Source: Chitinophagaceae bacterium
GTDB taxonomy: Bacteria; Bacteroidota; Bacteroidia; Chitinophagales; Chitinophagaceae
Length of the DNA: 64,000 nt
Direction: 5' to 3'
Assembly (NCBI GenBank): GCA_947447265.1
Contig: CANFKC010000016.1
Location: 34,452 to 98,451 of the forward strand
The translations under genes and the position numbers were made by a program. The notes under the pieces are model-generated. The model was given only the letters and a program-made list of their open reading frames with translations. It had not been told where the DNA came from and did no database searches. Shown here in pieces: positions 53,214 to 61,169 of this stretch (position 1 is its first letter; the number at the start of each line of letters is the position of its first letter).

Positions 53214-53268
53214 TTTGTTATGTTAGCAAAAAGATTTATTTTTGTCCAGTTATTGTTAAATTAACAAT
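53214..53268 (+). promoter_or_regulatory. Promoter and palindrome upstream of the receiver gene
   Basis: TTTG (53214-53217), a 19-base spacer and TATTTTTG (53237-53244) form an excellent Bacteroidota promoter. Immediately after the expected transcription start lies the perfect odd palindrome ATTGTTAA-A-TTAACAAT (53252-53268), a good operator candidate. The remaining gap 53068-53336 is AT-rich without other features. Confidence 0.7.
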
Positions 53269-53336
53269 TCGTTTTTGAATGATACTCTTGTGATTTTGTA
53301 AACCCGTAACAAATTTTTCCGTAAGATTAGAAAGCA

Positions 53337-53738
53337 ATGGCGAATATTTTAATTATTGAAGATGATGACATTATGCTGAAAGCTATCAAGAATATTCTTG
53401 GTAAAGCTGGCTATAATGTTATTACTGCAAAGGATGGGAAAGAGGCGTTCGATCAAATGGAGAACGCTGACTACGACGTAGTCGTAACTGACCTGATGAT
53501 GCCATACGCTAACGGATTGGAAGTGGTGAGCAGATTGAGGGGCGATGCTACAAAAAGGCACGTGTCAATTATTGTAGTATCATCAGTAGGTAATGAAGAG
53601 ACTATAACTGAAGCATTTAGATTAGGAGCTGACGATTATTTGAAAAAGCCGATCATGGCGGGCGAATTGCTCATCAGGATCAAGAAGCTGCTTGACAACA
53701 GGGCAAATCATTCTAAGCTGGTAACCAAAAAAAAATGA
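53337..53738 (+). CDS. Stand-alone response-regulator receiver protein
   Basis: 133 residues containing only a receiver domain. The acidic pocket is Glu8/Asp9-Asp10, the phospho-acceptor is Asp52 in VVVTDLMMP, the switch Ser is in IIVVSS and the Lys in YLKKP. A short basic tail (NRANHSKLVTKKK) follows. With no DNA-binding or enzyme output domain, it must act by binding another protein. The gene sits between a histidine kinase and a HEAT-repeat/glycosyltransferase set. The HEAT protein starts 9 bases after its stop, so it is the obvious partner candidate. Confidence 0.93.
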   Translation: MANILIIEDDDIMLKAIKNILGKAGYNVITAKDGKEAFDQMENADYDVVVTDLMMPYANGLEVVSRLRGDATKRHVSIIVVSSVGNEETITEAFRLGADDYLKKPIMAGELLIRIKKLLDNRANHSKLVTKKK

Positions 53739-53747
53739 CAATAAAGC

Positions 53748-54899
53748 ATGTTTAGTGGTTTAACTCAACTTCTTTTCCAGGCATATGAAAGCTTCGGCGT
53801 TCTGGATCTGTTTATTCAAATAGCGCTTGCTTTTATTTTTATTGCATTGTTTGCAACCATCATTGCATATAGTGTTATCCTGTATAAAAGGTGGAAAGCT
53901 TATGCTGAAGAGAAGCGCATGAATTTTATCCGTCCGAAGATAGAGGAGATGATTACCGAACAGGTACTCATTAACGAAAACCTGGAAAAAGTTCCGGTAG
54001 ACGAGATTGAATTTGACCCGGCTGCATTGAATGATAATATCTACAAAACGCCTTGGGTGCGCCAAATGGTTATTGAAACCATTATTTCTTACCGGAAAAA
54101 TTTCAGGGGAGAAGTAGGGGAGTTGTTGAGGAAACTGTACATCGATATGGGTCTCACTAAAGATTCATTTGATAAAATGAAGAGCATAAGGTGGGAAAAG
54201 AAAATTAAAGCGGTAGGCGAACTCACCCAGATGGATATTCAGATATCTGACGTAACCATCCTGCCACTTACCAACAGTACCAATCCCTCGCTTCGTGCGG
54301 CGGCCCGTAACGCCTACATCCAGTTAAGTAAGAACGAGCCTTTTAAGTTCTTCGATGTGGCTACTGAGCCTATTTTACCTTGGGATCAGTTGGAGTTATT
54401 CAAGATCATTACTACCACCAAAGATATTGCTATCCCTAACTTTTCCCGTTGGGTAAGTTATTCTACAAATAAGAGTGTGGTGTCATTCTGCCTGAAGCTT
54501 ATTGCGCACTACGACCAGCAGTCTGCCATACCCGCTGTTATGGACCTGTTGAATAACAAAGACCACTATTTCAGGGCCGATGCCATTAACTGCCTTGGTA
54601 AATTAACCGCTGAAGCTGCAGAAGAAAGGATGGTGCGCATCTATAACACGCAACCTATTTATTGCCAGCTGGAAATACTGAAGGCTCTCGGAAGAATCGG
54701 TTCCGGTAAGCACCTTGATTTCTTAAAATCAGAATTCCTGTTCTCTTCTAATTTTGATGTTAGGATGAATGCGGCCCGCTCTATTATTAAGCATAATACG
54801 CCTGCTTCCCGCGCACTGATCGACGACCTCAAAGAAACCTCTCACGATGAAAACAGATTGATCATTAGTCACTGCCAAAATCCGTTAATCAAATACTGA
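53748..54899 (+). CDS. Membrane-anchored HEAT-repeat protein
   Basis: 383 residues. An N-terminal membrane helix (about 20-45, IQIALAFIFIALFATIIAYSVIL) is followed by a basic region (YKRWKAYAEEKR). The long alpha-helical part contains HEAT-like repeats, e.g. LPLTNSTNPSLRAAARNAYIQLS, AVMDLLNNKDHYFRADAINCLGKL and FSSNFDVRMNAARSIIKHN. HEAT repeats bind proteins, and the solenoid should lie in the cytoplasm. Its gene lies between the receiver and two glycosyltransferases. The stop overlaps the first transferase start (TGATG), so it likely links signalling to the synthase. Confidence 0.85.
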   Translation: MFSGLTQLLFQAYESFGVLDLFIQIALAFIFIALFATIIAYSVILYKRWKAYAEEKRMNFIRPKIEEMITEQVLINENLEKVPVDEIEFDPAALNDNIYKTPWVRQMVIETIISYRKNFRGEVGELLRKLYIDMGLTKDSFDKMKSIRWEKKIKAVGELTQMDIQISDVTILPLTNSTNPSLRAAARNAYIQLSKNEPFKFFDVATEPILPWDQLELFKIITTTKDIAIPNFSRWVSYSTNKSVVSFCLKLIAHYDQQSAIPAVMDLLNNKDHYFRADAINCLGKLTAEAAEERMVRIYNTQPIYCQLEILKALGRIGSGKHLDFLKSEFLFSSNFDVRMNAARSIIKHNTPASRALIDDLKETSHDENRLIISHCQNPLIKY

Positions 54900-56356
54900 T
54901 GAATTTATCCTTTCTCGAGTATTTAGCGTTTTTCTTCGAAACGACTGTGTTTGTTTATGGCACGTCGTTATTGCTGTTGTATGCTATATTGGCTATCCTG
55001 TCTTTTTTAAGCATCAGGCTCTACTTGCGTAAGGAAAGCTATACTGACTATTCTATGATAGTTGCCTCTCCGCTGGCACCGGGCGTTTCAGTAGTTGCAC
55101 CGGCCTTCAATGAAGAGGTTACCATTATCAGTAACGTAAGGAGCTTGCTTACACTCGACTATCCTAAATTTGAAATAGTTATTGTAAATGATGGTAGCAC
55201 CGATGAGACGCTGCAACTGATGATAAATGAATTTGCGTTGGTTAAGGTTGATTATGCCTACGATGCGAAGCTGATGTCAAAACCTATACGCGGTGTATAT
55301 AAGTCTACAAATGACGCCTATGCCAAGTTGATGGTGGTAGATAAGGAAAATGGTAAATCAAAAGCCGATGCTACCAACGCGGGTATTAACGTTTGTTCGT
55401 TCCCCTACTTTTTGTGTACCGATGTGGATTGCATATTACATGAACAAACTTTGCAGCGCCTTATTAAGCCAATAATGGAAGATAATGTGCACAGGGTAAT
55501 TGCCACAGGTGCTACGTTACGCCTGTCAAACTCATGCGAGGTGGATGGCGGTGTAATTACCAAGATCCGTGCACCGCGCAAATTTCTTGCGCGTTTCCAG
55601 GAGATGGAATATATCAGGGCGTTTGTATTGGGTAAAATGGGCTGGAGCTACATTAACTGCGTACCTAACGTATCTGGTGGTCTGGGTCTATTTGATAAAG
55701 AAATAGCGGTAAGGGCCGGCGGTTATGACCCTATTTCGTTTGGTGAAGATATGGAGCTGATGCTGCGTATGAACCGTTACGCCAAAGAAAATAAAATTAA
55801 AACTGCAGTACGCTACATTCCTATGACGTTGTGCTGGACCGAAGGGCCTACAACACTAAAGATATTTGCTCGCCAGCGCACCAGGTGGGGCCGTGGCCTT
55901 ATTCAGTTAATGTGGACGCACCGCAAAATGATGTTCAACAGTAACTACGGGCGCATTGGTATGGTTACTTTCCCTTACAACTTCTTCTTTGAGCTTTGTG
56001 CGCCACTTATTGAATTCCTTGGTGTGCTCTATTATCTATATATAGCATTCTTCGGCAATGTAAACTGGCCTTACGCTATTATCTTGCTCGTATTCGTTTA
56101 TACGTATTCGGTAATGATATCGACCCTGGCAGTGCTTTGGGATCAGCTTACCTTTCAGTATTACAAAACATGGGGCGATGTTGTAAGGGTTTGTGCGATG
56201 GTATTTGTTGAAATGCTGGTATACCACCCGCTCAACGTATTTTTCGCATTACGAGGCTATTACTTTTTTCTAACTAACCGTAAACATTCATGGGGTAACA
56301 TGCAAAGGCAAGGCTTTAAAAAGGCTGAAGTAAAAGTTACTACCCCCGCTGCATAA
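54899..56356 (+). CDS. Processive family 2 glycosyltransferase, polysaccharide synthase 1
   Basis: 485 residues. Two N-terminal membrane helices (about 12-42) precede a cytoplasmic GT2 domain (about 55-330). The catalytic motifs are the first Asp in VNDGSTDE, the Asp-x-Asp in CTDVDC, the acceptor-site region FGEDMELMLRM and the processivity motif ARQRTRWGRGL (Gln-x-x-Arg-Trp). Three or four C-terminal helices form the membrane channel. This layout is that of the cellulose/poly-GlcNAc/hyaluronan synthase group. No PilZ domain is present. It overlaps the HEAT gene by one base, and a paralogue follows 12 bases downstream. Confidence 0.93.
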   Translation: MNLSFLEYLAFFFETTVFVYGTSLLLLYAILAILSFLSIRLYLRKESYTDYSMIVASPLAPGVSVVAPAFNEEVTIISNVRSLLTLDYPKFEIVIVNDGSTDETLQLMINEFALVKVDYAYDAKLMSKPIRGVYKSTNDAYAKLMVVDKENGKSKADATNAGINVCSFPYFLCTDVDCILHEQTLQRLIKPIMEDNVHRVIATGATLRLSNSCEVDGGVITKIRAPRKFLARFQEMEYIRAFVLGKMGWSYINCVPNVSGGLGLFDKEIAVRAGGYDPISFGEDMELMLRMNRYAKENKIKTAVRYIPMTLCWTEGPTTLKIFARQRTRWGRGLIQLMWTHRKMMFNSNYGRIGMVTFPYNFFFELCAPLIEFLGVLYYLYIAFFGNVNWPYAIILLVFVYTYSVMISTLAVLWDQLTFQYYKTWGDVVRVCAMVFVEMLVYHPLNVFFALRGYYFFLTNRKHSWGNMQRQGFKKAEVKVTTPAA

Positions 56357-56368
56357 GATAAATTTACA

Positions 56369-57919
56369 ATGAAGGCTATAGCTCGTTTTTTTTCAAGTGG
56401 CGTTTTTTGGGAAACGGTTGGTGAGTTCTACCAGCATGGCGTATTTATTTATGGCACTTCGTTATTGCTGGCCTACGGTATGCTGGCTATTATGTCCCTG
56501 ATCTCTATCCGCAGGTACATAAAAAGAAATTCGACAGCTGACCTCAACATACTTGTAGAATCACCGTTGGCACCGGGTATTTCTGTAATTGCGCCTGCTT
56601 TCAACGAAAGTGTGACCATTGTGCAGAATGTGCGCTCGCTGCTTACGTTTAACTACCCTAAGTATGAGGTAATCATCATTAATGATGGTAGTACTGATGA
56701 TACCCTGGAAAAGCTGATTGCGGAATTTGAAATGCAGTTGTGCGAATATGCTTTCCGGGCTACCCTTAATTGCCAGCCTATAAAGCGCGTATATAAATCT
56801 ACCAACCCGGCCTACGAAAAGTTATTGGTTATAGATAAGGTTAATGGTAAGAGTAAGGCCGACGCATCTAATGCGGGTATCAACCTTTCCAGCTACGAGT
56901 ACTTTCTGTGTACCGATGTGGATTGCATATTAGAGAAAGATACCCTGCTTAAGCTTATAAAACCGTTCATGGATGAAGAGACCACCAAGATCAAAGAGGT
57001 GGGTACCCCATGCGAGGAATGTGGTTTTCAGCACATAGTGGAAGATTTTAAGAGAGTTATTGCTACAGGAGCTACTTTACGTATGGTTAATTCCTGCGAC
57101 GTTGACGGAGGTTTAATTACCCGTGTGCGTCCGCCAAGAAGGTTTCTGCCCCGCTTCCAGGAAATGGAGTATATCCGTGCATTCGTGTTGGGTAAAATGG
57201 GTTGGGATTTGATCAACTCTGTACCCAATGTGTCGGGTGGTTTAGGTATGTTTGACAAGGAAATTGCGGTAAAAGCAGGTGGTTACGATTCAAAATCATT
57301 TGGTGAAGATATGGACCTCATAACCCGTATGTGCAGCCTGATGAAGGCAAATGACCGTAAATATGCCGTAAGGTATGTGCCGGAAACATTGTGCTGGACA
57401 GAAGGGCCTACCACGCTTAAAGTATTTGGCAGGCAGCGTTCCCGCTGGGCACGTGGTCTGGCTCAGATTATGAGTATTCACAGGAAAATATTGTTCAATC
57501 CCCGTTTTGGAAGGTTGGGCCTCATCGTTTTCCCTTATAACTTCTTCTTTGAACTATTGGCGCCGTTAATAGAATTTACCGGTATACTCTACTACATCTA
57601 CCTTATCTGGACGGGACAGATCAACTGGCCTTATGCTATCATCCTTATTATATTCGTATATACGTATTCGGTAATGATTACTACGCTTGCATTGCTGTGG
57701 GACCAGATTACCTTCAAGTATTATAAAACCTGGGGAGAAGTGATAGGGCTTTGTGCAATGGCGTTCTTAGAACCGTTTGTTTACCATCCACTTATACTGT
57801 TTTTTTCCCTTAAAGGCTACTTTAACTTCATTACAGGGCGTAAGCACGTATGGGGAAATATGCAGCGACAAGGCTTTGGTAACCAGGCAAAAAAGAAAAC
57901 TGAGCCAAATCCTGCCTAG
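56369..57919 (+). CDS. Processive family 2 glycosyltransferase, polysaccharide synthase 2
   Basis: 516 residues, with the same layout as the preceding gene and extensive identity. Motifs are [25 protein letters not shown] and [11 protein letters not shown], with matching membrane helices. It has an extra ~22 residues just before the shared [10 protein letters not shown] motif. These contain Cys215-x2-Cys218-x3-His222 (CEECGFQH), which looks like a small metal-binding insertion and is absent from the first copy. The tandem copies may form a heterodimeric synthase or make two linkages. The C-terminal helices include [18 protein letters not shown], also shared. Confidence 0.93.
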   Translation: MKAIARFFSSGVFWETVGEFYQHGVFIYGTSLLLAYGMLAIMSLISIRRYIKRNSTADLNILVESPLAPGISVIAPAFNESVTIVQNVRSLLTFNYPKYEVIIINDGSTDDTLEKLIAEFEMQLCEYAFRATLNCQPIKRVYKSTNPAYEKLLVIDKVNGKSKADASNAGINLSSYEYFLCTDVDCILEKDTLLKLIKPFMDEETTKIKEVGTPCEECGFQHIVEDFKRVIATGATLRMVNSCDVDGGLITRVRPPRRFLPRFQEMEYIRAFVLGKMGWDLINSVPNVSGGLGMFDKEIAVKAGGYDSKSFGEDMDLITRMCSLMKANDRKYAVRYVPETLCWTEGPTTLKVFGRQRSRWARGLAQIMSIHRKILFNPRFGRLGLIVFPYNFFFELLAPLIEFTGILYYIYLIWTGQINWPYAIILIIFVYTYSVMITTLALLWDQITFKYYKTWGEVIGLCAMAFLEPFVYHPLILFFSLKGYFNFITGRKHVWGNMQRQGFGNQAKKKTEPNPA

Positions 57920-57934
57920 AAATAAAAATCTGAG

Positions 57935-57942
57935 TATATTTG
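57935..57942 (+). promoter_or_regulatory. -7 element for the TPR-barrel gene
   Basis: TATATTTG matches TAnnTTTG and lies 16 bases after the second glycosyltransferase stop. It would give an mRNA leader of roughly 250 bases before the ATG at 58198. Confidence 0.45.
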
Positions 57943-57959
57943 GGCCAAAATCGTTCATT

Positions 57960-58195
57960 TTACACCTTTAAAAACACAATTGATATAGAAAACGAGTACA
58001 ACAATTCCTTCACAACTACACCAAAAGAACACTATCACAACAACTAAGATCTCACAACTATTACCAGTAAAAACTATCAAAACAAAGACAATCACAACTA
58101 CGAGTAAACACTATCAACACAACTAGAATTCTAATACAACTGTTGCCCTATCGCAACAAAACAACTAACTAACTAACGACCATTAAATTCTTACA
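57960..58195 (+). other. Long G-poor, CAACTA-rich mRNA leader
   Basis: The plus strand between the glycosyltransferase and TPR-barrel genes is dominated by A and C, with repeated ACAACTA, CACAAC and ACTATCA words and very few G. Only one small hairpin is apparent (GTTGC-loop-GCAAC, 58142-58157). It ends in ACTAACTAACTAACGACC just before the start codon. There is no open frame. An unstructured, ribosome-accessible leader is the likely role. Confidence 0.6.
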
Positions 58196-58197
58196 GC

Positions 58198-61158
58198 ATG
58201 TTTAAGAAAGTCTCGAAGCTTGCGCTTTCGGCACTGCTCGTGTGCACGTGTACCCACGTGAACGCGCAGTGGCTTAAAAAATTCGAATCCTCCGATAATC
58301 TCTACCAGGAGGCAAAGCGTGAAATAGATCTCAAGCACTACCAGAAAGCAATCAGCATTTGTAATAAAGCGCTGGATATCTCGCCCAAGAATCAGGATAT
58401 ACACCTGTTATTGGGTAGGGCATATTCCCTTGCCGGCAAAACCGATAGCGCCAGGGTAGAACTGAAAGGCGTTATTGACAAGAACCCCAAGTACCGCGAT
58501 GCCTACATATACCTCGTGAATATGGAAGCTGTTGCCTGTAACTATGTTCAGGCAATTGAGTATTGCGATATGGGTTTGAAATACTTCCCTAACGATCGTG
58601 ACCTGCTGCTGAAAAAGCTGGATGTTTATAACAAGGAAGGCGACTGGATGGAAAGCAACAAGCTTGCTGACTACCTGTTCGACAGGTTCTCTAACGATCC
58701 GTTCATTCGTACCGTATACCTGGAATACAAACTTTCACACGCAAGGCAGTACGCACATAAAGGCTATATTGAAATAGCCAAGCGCGCCTATGAAGCCGTG
58801 CTGGAACAAGACCCGCTGAACAAAGAAGCCATGCAGGCTGTGTATAACCTGGACGTAAGGTCAGGTAACTACGTGAGCTCACTGGCATCGACCAACAGGG
58901 CGCTACAGGCTACTCCTAATTCTTATGAATTCCTGATGAAAAAGGTGGGAATATTAGACGCAATGTCAAAATATGTTGAGGCTATCGAAGTAATAGAAAA
59001 GCTCGAAAAGTTATATCCTAACGATCCTGAAGTGCGCAAACTAAGCACATACATGCGTATGCAGGCAGGCCGTTACTACATGAATACCGATCCTTATCTT
59101 CAGTTCCAGGGTATACTTGCAAAAGAACCAGGTAACAGGGATGCATTGAATTATGTTGTTAACATAGCTAATGCAAGAGGTTTGTATGAGGAAGCATTGA
59201 GCTGGGTAAATGTCGGCTTGAAAAAGTATCCTGGCGACAAGGACCTGACCAATAAAAAGCTGGGTATCTTAATGAGCATGAAGAGCTATGGCGCAGCTTC
59301 GGTTCTGGCTGAAAACGTGCTTAAAGCAAATCCTACACAAGATAATAAGCAAACCTTTGTTGAGTTGAGAACTGCAAGTGCAAGAACTTACATTGCAGAA
59401 CAAGACTATGATAAAGCTATTGAAGACCTGAGGTCAGTGCAGCGCTACGACAAATCGAACAAAGACGCTACCAACATGATTGTAAACGCCTATGTGCAGC
59501 AGAAGCGTTATGACGAGGCTATCCGTACCATAGATGAAGCATTAGCATACTATCCTGGCGACGAAACCTTGTTATTCAAGAAGGCTGGTATATTAGAATC
59601 ATACCAACACTACAGCGAAGCTGCGCAGATATCGAAAGACCTGTTGCAGAAGTATCCTGATAAGAGGCATTACCTGATGAGCTTCGTAGAGCAGTCGTTA
59701 GCTGCGGGCCGTCAGTCATTGGCTTATGACGATTATTCCAGCACCACTACTATTCTTAAAGAGGTATTGGAGAAACAACCTGATAATCTGGATGCGTTAA
59801 ATTACCTCATTAACATTGAGTCTGCTTTCAAGCAATACGATACCGCTATTGTTTATGTTGACCAGGCATTACATTACTATCCTGATTCAAAAGATCTGTT
59901 GTTTAAAAAGGCATCGATTTATGCTGATGCCCATAAATACAGAGATGCATACGCAGTTTCTGGTGTGTTGCACAGCGAATACCCTTATAACGTAAGGTTC
60001 CGCGATGCTTACATTGAGCACCTGCAAGGTTCTGGCAGAATGTACATGGCTGATAACAAGCAAGACAGCGCTCTAGCAGAATATTATAAAGCATTAGAAG
60101 CGTCGCCTATCGATTCTAATACATTGTTTTATACCATTAACATACTCAACGAGCAGAAAAAATACGATACTTCACTGGCGCTTATAGCACGCGGCCGCGC
60201 TGCTTACCCAGACAAGCCATATTTCCTGGTGAAGCGGGCAACTATTTATGAAGATCAGAAGAAATGGGAAGATGCATGGCGCACAGCTGACACGCTGATG
60301 AAAATGGCCAACCTTGACCCTAAGTATGTTGACTATGCTAACTTCCTTTTCAGTCATAGATTAAGGAACCAGTGGGGTGTAGGTTATCTGCGCAGCAAGT
60401 TCGATTACTCTGCTTCAATAAATACTATTGCTACAGTACAATACACGCGTTTCCATAAAAGAGGTAATGTAACTGGCCGTATTAACTATGCAGGCCGTGT
60501 AAATGGTCCGGGCTTCCAGTTTGAGGCAGATGCGATATACAACCACACGCCAAAATGGTATTCTTATGCAGTTGCCAACTATTCGCCAAACAGGAAGATA
60601 TTCCCTGTATACAGGTTAGGTTACTCTATTTTCCATAGCTTCCCTAAAGGCTATGATGGTGAGTTGGGTATCCGTTACCTGAAAGCTGACAGCAGTAATA
60701 CATTGTCTTTACTGGGTTCAGTATCAAAAGAGTACAAAGATTTCTACTTTACATTACGCGGATATTACATTAACCTGAGCGCTACGAACGACCCGACCAA
60801 TATCAACTTGTCTAAAGCGGTTAAAAACCCTGACTACTATTCAGTGATACTGGCTACCAGGTATTATACGAACCCGACTAACCACAGCGAATGGTTCTCT
60901 GCCATATTTGGTTATGGTACAGCGCCTGACGATGTGAGCAGGAACTATGCTTTGGCACAACTTTTGTCGTACTCAACAGTAAGTGTTGGTGCGGGTTATA
61001 CAAAACAGATCAGATACCGCACAAGTTTAGGTATTTTTGGCTCGTGGTATAACCAGAAGTATAGTAATGCAGGTACTGACCCGAATACGCTTAAACCAGT
61101 GGATGCGGTGTATCATAACCAGTATGACATATACATACAGTTGCTGCGTAAATTCTAA
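58198..61158 (+). CDS. TPR protein with C-terminal YaiO-like outer-membrane barrel (exopolysaccharide exporter candidate)
   Basis: 986 residues. A signal peptide ends near CTHVNAQ. About residues 30-715 are some 18 TPR-type helix pairs, e.g. ALDISPKNQDIHLLLGRAYSLAGK, each with the Tyr/Ala/Pro spacing of TPRs. The last ~270 residues are alternating beta strands (RGNVTGRINYAGRVNG, FQFEADAIYNH, YRTSLGIFGSWYNQ) ending in YIQLLRKF with a terminal Phe. This is an outer-membrane barrel of the YaiO type. The architecture equals that of PgaA/BcsC-like exporters. The gene follows two polysaccharide synthases, so export of their product is the natural inference. Confidence 0.9.
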   Translation: MFKKVSKLALSALLVCTCTHVNAQWLKKFESSDNLYQEAKREIDLKHYQKAISICNKALDISPKNQDIHLLLGRAYSLAGKTDSARVELKGVIDKNPKYRDAYIYLVNMEAVACNYVQAIEYCDMGLKYFPNDRDLLLKKLDVYNKEGDWMESNKLADYLFDRFSNDPFIRTVYLEYKLSHARQYAHKGYIEIAKRAYEAVLEQDPLNKEAMQAVYNLDVRSGNYVSSLASTNRALQATPNSYEFLMKKVGILDAMSKYVEAIEVIEKLEKLYPNDPEVRKLSTYMRMQAGRYYMNTDPYLQFQGILAKEPGNRDALNYVVNIANARGLYEEALSWVNVGLKKYPGDKDLTNKKLGILMSMKSYGAASVLAENVLKANPTQDNKQTFVELRTASARTYIAEQDYDKAIEDLRSVQRYDKSNKDATNMIVNAYVQQKRYDEAIRTIDEALAYYPGDETLLFKKAGILESYQHYSEAAQISKDLLQKYPDKRHYLMSFVEQSLAAGRQSLAYDDYSSTTTILKEVLEKQPDNLDALNYLINIESAFKQYDTAIVYVDQALHYYPDSKDLLFKKASIYADAHKYRDAYAVSGVLHSEYPYNVRFRDAYIEHLQGSGRMYMADNKQDSALAEYYKALEASPIDSNTLFYTINILNEQKKYDTSLALIARGRAAYPDKPYFLVKRATIYEDQKKWEDAWRTADTLMKMANLDPKYVDYANFLFSHRLRNQWGVGYLRSKFDYSASINTIATVQYTRFHKRGNVTGRINYAGRVNGPGFQFEADAIYNHTPKWYSYAVANYSPNRKIFPVYRLGYSIFHSFPKGYDGELGIRYLKADSSNTLSLLGSVSKEYKDFYFTLRGYYINLSATNDPTNINLSKAVKNPDYYSVILATRYYTNPTNHSEWFSAIFGYGTAPDDVSRNYALAQLLSYSTVSVGAGYTKQIRYRTSLGIFGSWYNQKYSNAGTDPNTLKPVDAVYHNQYDIYIQLLRKF

Positions 61159-61169
61159 AACAATGGGTT

